Position numbers and translations under genes: made by a program. Positions 19,920-31,000 of a stretch of DNA of 64,000 nt are shown piece after piece (within the stretch, counting starts at the first letter, position 1; each line of letters opens with the position of its first letter). The DNA lies in NCBI RefSeq assembly GCF_003994485.1, contig NZ_RZNJ01000004.1:372001-436000 (forward strand), written 5' to 3'. The notes beneath the pieces were generated by a model that was given only the letters and a program-made list of their open reading frames with translations, did not search any database and was not told the origin of the DNA. This stretch comes from Arsenicitalea aurantiaca. GTDB taxonomy: Bacteria; Pseudomonadota; Alphaproteobacteria; Rhizobiales; Devosiaceae.

Positions 19920-22022
19920 ATGGATTTCAACATTTCCCCGGACGATCGTGTGGGTGGTGGACCATCGCGCGGCAAGGCTGCGCCCGGCCGGCCGAAAAAG
20001 CCCAAAAAGGGCGAACGGCTCGAGCCGCAGCTTGCCATGAGCCCTTATGCCGACGAGGACGAAAAGCCCCGTCGCAAGCCCAAGCGCACCAGGAAGGAGC
20101 GCCGCCGCCGCGGCTTCTCGCTCGGGGGCATCTTCATCACCCTCGTGCATTGGGGCTTCGTTGCCTCGATCTGGGGTGGCGTCGTCGTCGCCGGCATCGT
20201 CGTCTACTATGCCGCGCAGATGCCGGGCGCCGAAAGCTGGGCCGTGCCCGAGCGTCCCGCCAACATCCGCATCGTTTCGGCCGATGGCCAGCTGATCTCC
20301 AATCGCGGCCAGATGGGCGGCGAGGCGGTCTCCTATCGCGAACTGCCCCATTACGTCCCCGCCGCCGTCCTTTCGATCGAGGACAAGCGCTTCATGAGCC
20401 ATTTCGGCGTCGATCCGATCGGCATCGTCGCAGCGGCGCTCGACAACCTCAATGAAGGCCGGGTCGCGCGCGGTGGCTCAACCATCACCCAGCAGCTCGC
20501 CAAGAATCTCTTCCTCACCCCCGACCAGACCCTTGGCCGCAAGGTGCAGGAGGCGCTGCTCGCCCTCTGGCTCGAGCAGAACTACTCCAAGGAACAGATC
20601 CTCGAGCTCTACCTCAACCGCGTCTATTTCGGCGCCGGAGCCTACGGCATCGAGGCGGCCGCGCAGCGCTATTTCGGCAAGTCCGCGCGCAATCTGGCAC
20701 TTGGGGAAGCTGCGATCCTCGCCGGCGTCCTGCAGGCGCCGAGCCGGCTCGCCCCCACCTCCAATCCCGAAGGCGCGGCGGCCCGCGCGCGGGTCGTCCT
20801 CAACGAAATGGCTGCCGAAGGCTATATCTCCCGCGAAGAGGCCCAGGCCGCCGCGATCGATCCGGACCGGCGCATCCGCACCCGCGTCGCGGGCGCCGAA
20901 TACTACGTCGCCGACTGGGTCGAGAGCCTGATGACCGCTTATCTCGGCGAGGTGAAGGAAGACGTAATCGTCTCCACCACCATCGACTGGGACCTGCAAA
21001 AGCATGCCGAGTTCGTCGTGCGCGAGATGGTCGCCAAGGAAGGCTCCAATCGCGGCTTCACCCAGGGCGCGCTCGTCGCCATGGAAGTCGATGGCACCGT
21101 GCGCGCGCTGGTCGGGGGCACCGACTACGCCCAGAGCCAGTTCAACCGCGCCGTCACCTCGCGCCGCCAGCCGGGTTCGGCCTTCAAGCCCTTCGTTTAT
21201 CTCGCCGCCATGGAAAAGGGGTACACCCCCGACACCATCGCCGAGGACGCGCCTTTTACCTATGAGGGCTGGAGCCCCGAAAACGCCTCCCGCCGCTATG
21301 TCGGCCCGGTCACCCTGCGCGACGGCCTCGCTTATTCGATGAACACCATTGCCGGGCGGCTCGCCATCGATGTCACCCCGCAGGTCGTCATCGACACCGC
21401 CCAGCGCCTCGGCATCTCGACCCCCATGCTCGCCGTGCCGTCCATCGCGCTCGGCACCTCTGAGGTGTCGCTGCTCGAGCTCACTGCCGCCTACGCGCCC
21501 TTCGCCAATGGCGGCAATGGCGTCATTGCCAATGTCATCACCCGCATCCAGGCCGCCGATGATGGCGAAATCCTCTACGAGGCCAGCCAGGCCGGCCCGG
21601 GCCAGGTCATCTCCTCGGAAGTCGTGGGCGAGATGAACGACATGATGGTCACGGCCCTCGAGGTCGGCACCGGCAAGGGCGCGAGCCTCAATGGCTGGCC
21701 GATCGCCGGCAAGACCGGCACCAGCCAGAATGCGCGCGACGCGGTGTTCGTTGGCTACAGCGCCCGCATGGTCACCGGCGTCTGGCTCGGCAATGACGAC
21801 AATTCCGCCACCACGCTCTCGGGCGGCAACGTGCCGGTCGACATCTGGTCGCAGTTCATGACCAAGGCCCATGAGGGCATGACGGTCGCCGAACTGCCGG
21901 GCAGCTATACCCGCATGGCCGAGATGCCGCAGGACATCTACCAGCAGCCGGTCCAGCAGCAGCCCGTGCGCGAAACCCGCACCATCGTCGATCTGATCGG
22001 GGATCTCTTCGGGGGGCGCTGA
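19920..22022 (+). CDS. Class A penicillin-binding protein (PBP1A-like)
   Basis: 700 residues from the ATG at 19920. A very basic cytoplasmic N-terminus (RPKKPKK, KPRRKPKRTRKERRRR) precedes one membrane anchor at about 70-98. The glycosyltransferase (GT51) domain has catalytic Glu154 in LSIEDKRFMSHFGVD, and GGSTITQQLAKNLFL. The transpeptidase domain has Ser420-x-x-Lys423 in RQPGSAFKPF, SMN at 473-475 and KTG at 598-600. It polymerises and cross-links peptidoglycan in the periplasm. The C-terminus is Gln/Pro-rich (QQPVQQQPVRET). It reads the same way as gyrB but is separated by 234 bp. Confidence 0.93.
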   Translation: MDFNISPDDRVGGGPSRGKAAPGRPKKPKKGERLEPQLAMSPYADEDEKPRRKPKRTRKERRRRGFSLGGIFITLVHWGFVASIWGGVVVAGIVVYYAAQMPGAESWAVPERPANIRIVSADGQLISNRGQMGGEAVSYRELPHYVPAAVLSIEDKRFMSHFGVDPIGIVAAALDNLNEGRVARGGSTITQQLAKNLFLTPDQTLGRKVQEALLALWLEQNYSKEQILELYLNRVYFGAGAYGIEAAAQRYFGKSARNLALGEAAILAGVLQAPSRLAPTSNPEGAAARARVVLNEMAAEGYISREEAQAAAIDPDRRIRTRVAGAEYYVADWVESLMTAYLGEVKEDVIVSTTIDWDLQKHAEFVVREMVAKEGSNRGFTQGALVAMEVDGTVRALVGGTDYAQSQFNRAVTSRRQPGSAFKPFVYLAAMEKGYTPDTIAEDAPFTYEGWSPENASRRYVGPVTLRDGLAYSMNTIAGRLAIDVTPQVVIDTAQRLGISTPMLAVPSIALGTSEVSLLELTAAYAPFANGGNGVIANVITRIQAADDGEILYEASQAGPGQVISSEVVGEMNDMMVTALEVGTGKGASLNGWPIAGKTGTSQNARDAVFVGYSARMVTGVWLGNDDNSATTLSGGNVPVDIWSQFMTKAHEGMTVAELPGSYTRMAEMPQDIYQQPVQQQPVRETRTIVDLIGDLFGGR

Positions 22023-22055
22023 GCCGGTCGCCGTTTCCCCCGCGCCTCTCCGCCC

Positions 22056-22883
22056 TTAAGGCGCAGCGGTCTCGGCGAGCCCGCATTGCTGGCCGGCAAG
22101 GATCTGCCGGTCGGAATTGTCGAGCGCCAGCTGCACCCGCAGGATGCCCGTGCCCGCATCCGACACCGGGTCGACCGCGGTCACGGTCGCGGTGTGCCGT
22201 GCTTCGCTCGGAAACCGCGCCAAAATCTCGACGGTCCGCCCGTTCGTCCAGCGCTGATGGCTCTCGGCCGAAACGAAGAGCTCCACCCGCAGCCGGTCGA
22301 TGACGACGAGCCGCATCACCGGCTCCCCGCCCGCCGCTTCCCCGACCGAGGAAAGCCGCTCCAGCACCACCGCATCGGCAGGTGCCGTGATCCGCGTCTG
22401 CGCCAGCGCGACCTCGGCCCGGTCCACTTCGAGCCGCGCCTGGTCGAGCGCCGCGCGTGCCGCTTCAACCTCGATCAGCGCGATCTCGTGGCTGCCGAGC
22501 ACCTGCTCCCACTCATCGGCCGTCATCAGCTTGGCGTTGAACAGCGGCCGGTTCCGCTCCACCGCGCTCTGGGTGAAGTTGACGCGCACCTGCGCCTGCC
22601 TCAGCGCGCTCTCGTCGCCCGCTCGCGCGCTGACGGTCGCCAGATACGCCCGCTGCAGCGCGTCGTTGAGCTGCACGAGCAGCTGCCCCTCGGCCACCGT
22701 CTCGCCGCGTTCGGCATGGATTGCGGTGACGATCCCCTCGGTGGGGGCGGCCAGTTCGATCGTCTCCCAGGGCAGGATCAGGCAGCTGACCGCGCTCTCC
22801 TGGCCCATCGCCGGCAGGCTCACGCCGGCCAGCGCCCACAGCACCAGCCCCAGGCGCCGAGCTATCGTCTGGCCCTTAAGCAC
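22056..22883 (-). CDS. HlyD/RND-type periplasmic adaptor subunit
   Basis: 275 residues starting at a GTG that overlaps the end of the TolC-like gene by 8 bp. A cleavable signal peptide (LVLWALAGVSLPAMGQ) precedes the lipoyl half-motif APTEGIVTAIHAERGETVAEGQLLVQL, a short coiled-coil hairpin (about residues 80-155, ALRQAQVRVNFTQSAVERNRPLF ... ALDQARLEVDRAEVALAQ), the returning lipoyl half ITAPADAVVLERLSSVGEAAGGEPV and a beta-barrel. It has no membrane helix, so it should sit free in the periplasm bridging an inner-membrane component to TolC. No pump gene accompanies it; the giant RTX locus beyond the divergent control region is the natural client. Confidence 0.85.
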   Translation of the reverse strand: MLKGQTIARRLGLVLWALAGVSLPAMGQESAVSCLILPWETIELAAPTEGIVTAIHAERGETVAEGQLLVQLNDALQRAYLATVSARAGDESALRQAQVRVNFTQSAVERNRPLFNAKLMTADEWEQVLGSHEIALIEVEAARAALDQARLEVDRAEVALAQTRITAPADAVVLERLSSVGEAAGGEPVMRLVVIDRLRVELFVSAESHQRWTNGRTVEILARFPSEARHTATVTAVDPVSDAGTGILRVQLALDNSDRQILAGQQCGLAETAAP

Positions 22884-24360
22884 CGCCCGAGAACAGCGCG
22901 ATGTCGGCTTCGCTGAGCCCGCCGACGAGATATTTGATCGTCAGCCACTCGCGCAGCATCTGGAACTGGGTCTGCTGGCGCTGCCGCTCATAGGCGGCCT
23001 GTTCGAGCCGGGTCTGCAGCCCCTCGGTATTGACCGCATTGGCCTCGGCGATGCGCCGGTTGATGAGGTAGATGATGTCCTGCCCGCGCGCCAGCGTGCG
23101 CTGGTCCATGGCGAGCCGCTGCCGGGCCGCATCGTAATTGGCATGCGCGCGGGTCAGCATGGTGTCGATCTCGCGGCGCGTCAGCGCCAGCTCCTCCACC
23201 ACCTTGGCGTGGCGCGCTCGGGCCGGCAGGCTCTGATAGCCATTGCCCTCCGCATTGAAGATCGGCACCTTGAGCTCGATCCCCGCCACGCCCTGCACAG
23301 TCGTCGAGCCGCCGCCGAACTGGCTGCCGCCGCGATCCTCGTACTCATAGGTCCCGAAGGCGTTGAGCCGCGGACCGAAATCGGCCGCGCTCGCCCGGTA
23401 GAGCTCCTCGGTGAACATGTCGAGCTCGTACTGCTTGGCGAGGTACTGCACATTGTTGCGCAGCGCCAGCGTGCGCAGATCGTGCAGCTGGTTGGCCGGC
23501 AGCACCACGTCCGCCACCCGCACCTGCCCGCTGACCGCACCTACATTCATCCCGGTGAGCTCGTAGATCCGGCTCATCGCCATCTGCCGGCGCGCCTTGT
23601 GGTCCACCAGCTGGCCCTGCATGTCGCTGACCTGCTGCTCGAAGCTCAGCGTCACTTCCGGCCGGCCGCTGCCGGCGGCCTGCAGCTGCCGCTCGACATG
23701 GGCGCGATTGCCCACGAGCCGCAGGCGCTCCTCATATTCGGCGATCACCGCATTGGCTTCGGCGATGTCGATATAGGCCCCGATCAGGTCGCGGATGAAC
23801 ATCTGCGCGGTGCCGATATACTCGACATAGGATTTGCGCTGCGCGACTTCGGTCTTGCGGTAGTTGAAGAGGATCTCGAGATCGAGGATCGGCACCTTCG
23901 CTTCGAGCGCGGCATTGTAGGTGTTGTAGACCGCCCGGCCCTGCTCGAAGACCTCATTGTCGGAATCGAGGATGTTCTGGTTGGTGCGCACCGCGCTCAC
24001 CGTCCCGCTCAGCCGCGGGAAGAAGCGCATGGCCGCATTGACGAGCTCGGCGTCGGCCACGTCCGTCTGCCGCTGCGCGATGCGGATATGGTAATTGTTG
24101 GCAATGCCGTTGGCATAGAGCGTCCCGAGGCTCACCGCCGATGCGTTCTGCGCCCGCAGCGCCTCCTGGTCGGCGGCCAGCGCCATCACTTGGTCCGAGG
24201 TCGAGGCGTTCATGCGCACGCCCTGCTCGGCAACGCTCGCATTCCAGCGGGCTAGGTCGCCATTCACCGCCTGTGCGGAAATGAGGCCGGTCTGGTGCCC
24301 GCACCCGGCCAGAAGGGCCGCCGCCAGCAGACTAAGGGCAAAACCACGCGCGCTCGCCAT
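22876..24360 (-). CDS. TolC-like outer-membrane efflux lipoprotein
   Basis: 494 residues with a lipoprotein signal ending SLLAAALLAGCGHQTG. The remainder is long alpha-helical repeats typical of the outer-membrane factor family: two homologous halves, many Asn/Gln/Ala heptads, and conserved-looking segments such as YNTYNAALEAKVPILDLEILFNYR and ELKVPIFNAEGNGYQSLPARARHAKVVEELALTRREI. Such proteins form the trimeric outer-membrane channel-tunnel of type I secretion and RND efflux. It is the first gene of a two-gene operon with the HlyD adaptor and is divergent from the giant RTX gene, with a 675-bp shared control region. Confidence 0.87.
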   Translation of the reverse strand: MASARGFALSLLAAALLAGCGHQTGLISAQAVNGDLARWNASVAEQGVRMNASTSDQVMALAADQEALRAQNASAVSLGTLYANGIANNYHIRIAQRQTDVADAELVNAAMRFFPRLSGTVSAVRTNQNILDSDNEVFEQGRAVYNTYNAALEAKVPILDLEILFNYRKTEVAQRKSYVEYIGTAQMFIRDLIGAYIDIAEANAVIAEYEERLRLVGNRAHVERQLQAAGSGRPEVTLSFEQQVSDMQGQLVDHKARRQMAMSRIYELTGMNVGAVSGQVRVADVVLPANQLHDLRTLALRNNVQYLAKQYELDMFTEELYRASAADFGPRLNAFGTYEYEDRGGSQFGGGSTTVQGVAGIELKVPIFNAEGNGYQSLPARARHAKVVEELALTRREIDTMLTRAHANYDAARQRLAMDQRTLARGQDIIYLINRRIAEANAVNTEGLQTRLEQAAYERQRQQTQFQMLREWLTIKYLVGGLSEADIALFSGGA

Positions 24361-24482
24361 GTTCAGACTTCATTATGCTTAAAAAAGGGTCGGCTTCCGC
24401 TCTATCCTGCGTCGCGCGCCGCTGTCAATAAACCGGCCCTTGTCTACAAGTGCAAGGGTCGTCGATCGCCAATGAAAAATGG

Positions 24483-24498
24483 TTAATCTCGAATTAAC
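24483..24498. promoter_or_regulatory. CtrA-type binding site TTAA-N7-TTAAC
   Basis: TTAA (24483-24486), seven bases, then TTAAC (24494-24498) is an exact match to the CtrA full-site consensus of alphaproteobacteria. The same bases also form a GTTAAT-N5-ATTAAC dyad (24482-24498). It lies 122 bp upstream of the TolC-like start and about 540 bp upstream of the RTX start. Confidence 0.6.
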
Positions 24499-24845
24499 GG
24501 TCGATTATCAAAGCGCTCAGACGCGGACGGTGACTTCGCAATGCGCTGTAAGACTGTAAAATATCAAAATCACAAGCATAGACAATGAAGAAAAGTGCGC
24601 CGATGAAATGCGATACGTGAAAGATAGCAGTCGATCGAGAAAGCAGCGATCAGTCGTCAGCTGCCGAGACTGAAGACCGGCGCCCTTGCCGGGCACGGTC
24701 GGGGAAGTTTCGCTGAGCCCCTCAAAACATCTGCAGCAAATAGAAAAATAAATGCGGAAGTAGAACGCGCCGACGCCTCTTCAGGCGCACAAGCACAACA
24801 GGGCGAAATCGTGGCGAAAACCTGTCAGCGCCGTCTCAAAATTTT

Positions 24846-24862
24846 TTGCACAACCTATGCAA
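24846..24862. promoter_or_regulatory. TTGCA-N7-TGCAA inverted repeat
   Basis: A perfect 5-bp dyad with a 7-bp spacer inside the AT-rich control region, about 175 bp before the RTX start codon. Possible operator; the regulator is unknown. Confidence 0.35.
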
Positions 24863-25035
24863 CCCTAAGACAGAACTGCATTTTTTAGCTCTCTCCTGCA
24901 CATGCGCCCGCATTGAAATAATCCTGTGATCGTGATGATTTCGAGGCTGGGCCGCCGCGTGCGGCCGAATCGTATTTTCTGAAACTATTGCCGTCCGTGC
25001 CCGGGACTGATCGGGCAGTGCAGGGGCTGTCGAAG

Positions 25036-28000
25036 ATGACCAAGGTTCTGAAGGCTCTGGGCGCGCGCGCCCGTTTCACGGCCCTGCATGCGGCGCGGGC
25101 CGAAGCCCGCCACCGGCATCGCGCAGCAGTCGCCGCGGCCTCCCGTGCCCGCGCGCCCCAGCCCGACATCGTGCCGCTCGAGCCGCGGATCATGATGGAT
25201 GCCGCCGATCTCGATCTCGGCTTCGCCGCCGCCTTCAACGCCCAGTTCGCCCAAGACAATACCGAGGCCATCCGCGACCTGCTGACGCTCGCCGGCGATC
25301 TCTCCTCAGAAATGGGTGCGCTCGGGGACCGGCTGAGCGGCCAATTGGGCGCGGCGCTCGCGGGCGCAGTCGATCTTTACGCCAATCCCGACGACAATCC
25401 GTTTCTCCTCGATCGCACCGATCCTTTCGCCAACGTCTTTGCCTCGCTCGGCACGCTGGGGCAGAGCTTTGGCGAAGCCATGCTTGCCGATGTGCGGGAC
25501 GGGCTCGGCAGCGAACTCCAGTCCATCCTCGATACGATCCGCGGCCAACTCACGTCTGAACTCCAGGGCAAGGTCGCCGGCGAACTCGGAGCGCTCGATG
25601 AGGGCTACCGCGCCGAAGTCGATGCCCGGATCGCCGCCGATATGGCGGGCTTCGGCTTCTCCGATCTCTTCAATCCCAGCGCGCTCTTCCAGACCGTGCT
25701 CGGCAATGCCGCCGAACTGGCCAATTCCTTCGCTTCGGTCGATCCGCTCAGCACCGAGCCGCCAGCCGATCTCATCACCAGCGCCGAGATCGAAAGCTTC
25801 ACGACCGAGCTGCGCACGAGCCTCCTCGACACGGCTGCCTCGGCGATTGCATCCGGCCTCGACCAGAATTTCGTCGTCCCCAATTTCGTCCTCACCCTCG
25901 AGGACATCATGGTGGGCGACAAGACCATCATCGACTTCAAGAGCATTGCGAGCGAAACCGATCCCGACGCGATCCTGACCGATCGGATCGGCGTCGATAT
26001 CCTCATCGGCAATCTCCTGCCCGATCTCAACGGCATCTATGACGCCATGGGCATCACCGTCGGCACGATGACCGACTGGTCCGCCTTTGCCGAGCTTTTC
26101 GCCGGCACCACGCTCTCCTTCGAAATCGGCGCCTCGAGCGTTCAGGGCCCAGAGATCGCCGCCGGCGCCTATCACCAGTCCGTCACCGTCACCGTTTCAG
26201 GTTTTACGGGCGCCGATGGCGCGACGCTCGAACTGGGCGGCGCGCCCGACGGCCTCGGCGACCGCGTCGACGGGCTCGGGCTCAATGCCGGTCTCGTCGG
26301 CGGCGTCGTCACCGGCATGGATTTTGCCCGCTTCGGGCTCGATTTCGGCGATACCGCGCTCTCGCTCAGTTTCTCGACGACCGACTATGCGCTCAACGCC
26401 GAACTCACGCGCGATGGCAGCGCGCTCGGGGCCGATGACGACGTCTTCGCGCTCTCTGTCACCGAAGTGGGCGGCACGTCCGCCGTCCCCTTTGATCCGG
26501 AAGCCGATTACGCGCTCGCCGCGATCGATTTCCGCGCCGCCATAGACTGGGGCCTCGCCCATATCGATGGCGCCGACTTCGTCGATCAGGGCCATGTGGC
26601 GCTCGCCGGCACCTTCACCCTTGCCGGCGGCACGACCGGCATCGCCTCATCGGTCGCGACCACCGCCCAGCTTCTCGACGGTACGACCGACATTTCGGTG
26701 GGCCATGAAACCGAGCTTGCCGAGATCGCAGCGTTCGCCGAAGGGCTGATGGCGCTCGATGGCACCGAGCTCGTCGAAATCATGCGTTCCATGGCGTCGA
26801 GCCTCGATATCGTCTTTGCCTCGCGCCTCCTCGATCTCGACCTGCCCTTCCTCGAGCAGATCGATCTCTCCAAACTTGCCAAGGCCTATCAGCAGATCGT
26901 CGATCGCCTGCTCGAGCCGATGGAGGTCGATCTCTCGGTGCTGGGCCTGTCCGCCGGCACCAATGAGGCGATCGGCAACCTCCTCCAGCTCAACGGCCTG
27001 CCGGTCGATTATACCGATGGCTCGGTGCTTGCCGCGCTTGGCGGGGAAACCGTCACCTTCTCCATCGCCGTCACGGTCGGGGGTGTCGCCTATCCCTACA
27101 ATGTGGCTCTCGCCATCCCTGCGGATGGGTTTGCCGATCTCGCTGCCCTGGGTGCCGCGCTGAAGCTCGCGCTCGCCGCGACCCCGACCCCGCATCTCCA
27201 GGCCCCGAATGCCGAAGACGGCGATCCGGTCCCGACCCTTGCCGACATGCTCTTCGTCAACGTCGTGCGCGGCACGCTCGAGCTTCGCGGCTCGGGCATC
27301 GAAGGCTTTGCCATCCTCGCCGCTGCAGCCTCGGCAAGCGGCAATGTCATGGGCCAGCTCGGCCTCGAAGTCCGGAACAACACCGTCAGTACCGGCACCC
27401 CGCTCACCGGGGGCAGCCTGTCGGGGCTCCTCAACGATCCCTGGCTCAGGAATTATCCGCTCTCGATCTCGGTCGAGCGCACCATCACCACTGGCAGCGG
27501 GGAAACCGAAGAGAGCGTCACCGACCTCTTCCGCACCATCACGCTCAACGCCCCCCTCGGCGGCTGGGATGCTGCAAGCCTCGCCGAGGCGCTCGAGGCT
27601 GCATTCGGCGGCGTCGGCATCGAGATCGACGTCGAGGCGGGATCGGACGACAACCTCGTCTTCACGGTCACGAGCACGCAAAACGTCTCCTACACCATCG
27701 CGCTCGACGTCTCGAAATCCACCGTCATCTCGAGCCTGGACGGGCTGCAGGCCTTCGTCTCGGGCGCCCTCGGCGCCTTCATGCCGTCCGCCGATGTCGT
27801 GCTCGACGTGCGCACGGGCGAGCTGATCCTGAAGCTCCCCGAATTCGGCATGGGCTTTACGAAAGAGTTCACCCAGACCATTTCGGGCGGCCTCGGTGAT
27901 CTGGCGAGCCTCAACCTCTCGGCAGATTTCAGCTTCTGGGCCGATATCGCCTTCGGCTTCGATGTCGGCGTCGGCCTTTTCGGGCTCCTCGGCACCGGCA

Positions 28001-31000
28001 GCGGGTCCGGCCTTTCGGACAACGTCTTCCTCGAAAACGTCGCGCTCAGCGTCGCCCTCGGCGCTTCGGCGGCCAACATCACCGGCGCCGGAAAGCTCGG
28101 CATCGTCGAGGTCGCCCTCGGATCCGCGGGCAACAGCTTCGAGATCGGCGCCGCGCTCGATGTCAGCCTCGTCGGCGAAAAGGATGGCGTCTATTCCGAG
28201 CGCCTCACCATCGCCGAGCTCCTGCAAAAGGCCAACAGCACCGCCGGCATAGCCGGGCTCATCGGCCAGCTCGATCTCGTCGGCACGGTCGGCGCTGATG
28301 GCGCCTTCGCCCGGCTCGTCCTCTCCGATCTCGATATCGCGGTCGCTGGCGTCGGCGGGCTCGGCAGCATTCTGCCAAGCTTCACCGCCAGCCTCATCGA
28401 CGTCACCGCGCCCACCGACTGGGCCTATGATTTCGGCGAAAGCGCCCTCACCAGTCTCATCACCGGGCTCGGCAAGGACGATTTCATCGACACGCTCTAC
28501 AACGCCCTGATCCTCGTCAATCAGGTGCTGGGCGGGCTTTCGGATGATCTGGGTTTCCTCGGCGAGGAAATCCCGGTCCTCGGCATATCGGTCGTCGATG
28601 CGCTCAATTTCGCCGAGGAAATGGCCGCCAAGCTCCAGGCCTTCAAGTCCAACCCCAATGAGGGGCTGAACCAGATCTCGGGCGCGCTCGCCTCCGCCTT
28701 CGGGCTAGGCAGCGACGAGTTGATCCTCGTCTGGGACGAGGGTGTCTTCTACGTCTCGCTCTCGCTCGGCTTCCTCGAAGGCGCCGGGCTTGCCTATGAT
28801 TTCTCGCTCAACCTCGAGGAGCTGCTGGGCAGCTTCGCGGGCAGCGACGCGACCCTCTCCGCCATGCTCGGTGTCGTTTCTTCCCTCGCCAACGTCACGG
28901 GCGAGGGCCGGCTGGTGCTCGACGCCAATGTCGGGTTCGACCTCACCTTCGGCATCGAGCTGCCCGGGCTCGCCGGCGCCCAGTTCGATGCGGTCACCGC
29001 CGCCACCGCGCTCACCGCGCTTGCGGGCGTCAGCCAGGTCACCTTCAACTCCGCCCAGTCCGGCCATCAGGGCCGCGACATCATGGTCTCGGTCGAGCGC
29101 AAGGACGGGCCGGGCAGCCCCACCACCTACAAGGACTACAAGATCGAGCTCGACGGCGCCCAGACCGTCGGCGAGGCCCTCAGCAAGATCCACGCCGCGC
29201 TCGCGGCCGATGGCGGCATCGCCATCGTGCTCCACCATGCCGATGGCACGACGACGACCCTCGAGGCCTCCGATTTCGCCGATGGCACGCTGACGGGCGC
29301 CGCCGCCGCGGCCGACATCGCAAGCATCGCCTTTGTCGAAACCTCTGTCGTCCCGACCAATTATGCCGGCGTCAACACCCTCTTCGGGGACACGGACAAC
29401 GCCGCCGATTTCGAGGCGGTCGATGGCGTCGTCACCGGCAACGCCCTTTCGGGGCTCAATCTCGACGCCGCGCACAGCTTCCGCATCATCGTCAATGGCG
29501 CGGACCCCGTCCTCATCACCATCCCGGCCCTTCCGACGGGCGATGATCCGCGCACGCCCGCCGATTTCGTCGCCGCGATCAATGCCGCGCTTGCCGCCAC
29601 CATGGTCTCGCGCGCCGATATCGGGCTCGGCATGCCGGTCGACCTGCCGCTCGCCAAGCTCCTCATCGCCGATCTCACCGTCGATGGCGCGCTCCGGCTC
29701 ACGGCCACCAATTTCGCCGAGGCGATCGGCAAGGATCCCATCAGCTTTGCCCTCACGGGCCTTGCCGCGGGCTCGGCCCAGATCCTCGTCCACAATCTGG
29801 GCGGCTCCAATCTTGCCACCGCGCTCGGCTTTGCACCCAATGGCTTCGGCGAGGCCGCAAGCGGCGCCTTCACCGTCCGCGGCGCCGATCTCGCCGCCAA
29901 GACCGAGACCGGCGGCACCCGCGCCTTCATCGTCACCGATGCTATCACCGTGGGCGGGTACGAGCTGCGCGGCACCGGCATCGCGCTCGATTTCATCGCC
30001 GGGGTGGAGGAGGGGCTCAACATGCGCCTCGCCCTCGGCCCGCTCTCGGTCGATGTGGTCAACGGCAAGGCGCTGGTCTGGAGCGGCGACGAGGCCGACC
30101 GCAATGCCTATATCCGCTTCGGCATCAATGATGCGGCCGACAATTACCTGCAGGGCGAGGACGCCGCGCTCGATGGGCGGCTCTACTTCTCGGCCATCGC
30201 CGATCTCTTCTCGTCCGACGCCCCGATCAGCATCGGCGACATCGTCAGCTTCGAAGCGCTCGCCCGGCTCGATGTCGTGCTGCCGCTGCAGGCGTCGCTC
30301 GGCCTTCTGAGCCCCGACACTGACCGGCTGACCCTCGGGGTCAACCTCTTCGAGACGACCGATAGCGGCCTCGTCGGCTTCCTGCCGGCGCTGGTCCTGC
30401 CGAGCCTCACCGCGTCTGACTATGTCAGCTACGAAATCCCCTCGATCGATTTCGAGGATTTCCTCGCCAATCTGAACCCCTACGCGATCATCAACGATCC
30501 GCTGCTCCTGGCCAACGGCCTCGACAGCATCCTCAAGATGATCGACAAGACGCTGCGCAACGTCATCAACGTGATGAACCTGCCCGTCGTCGGCAGCACG
30601 CTCACCCAGGCGCTCGGCTTCTTCGACGACATCTCGCGCGTCATCGTCCAGCCCATCCTCGAGGCCGCCTCCACACCAAAGGCAGACGGCACGCTGCCCA
30701 CCACGGTCGATCTTCTCACCGGCCTCGTCAACGACACGATCAAGGACCTCTTCGGCGTCGAGGACGACGTCATCCGCGCCTATTTCAACACCGATCAGGA
30801 CAATCCCTACCTCGTCGCCGAGCTCTATATCGACGCCATCCTCTTCAGTGCCGTGCTCGATGTCGGGTTCGATCTGGGCATTCCGGGGTTCAACCTTTCG
30901 GTCGGGGAATCCTCGGCTCTCGAGTTCACCGTCAATGCCGCGATCAACCTCGCCTTCGGCATCGACAAGATGGGCTTTTTCTTCCTCAACGACGAAACCG

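Larger units (their letters stand above)
24361..25035. promoter_or_regulatory. AT-rich divergent control region of the giant-protein export locus
   Basis: 675 bp without a gene between the TolC-like start and the giant RTX start. It is much more AT-rich than the coding DNA on both sides, with runs such as AAAAATTTTTT-like tracts near 24838-24847. It contains a CtrA-type site (24483-24498), a stem CCCTTG/CAAGGG (24437-24458) and a TTGCA-N7-TGCAA dyad (24846-24862). Such AT-rich regulatory DNA is typical of genes controlled by nucleoid proteins and several regulators. Confidence 0.6.

Noticed and set aside
24846-24862. Sigma-54 promoter in the giant-gene control region
   Set aside because: TTGCAC-N5-ATGCA departs from the essential GG and from TTGC, so the match is too weak.
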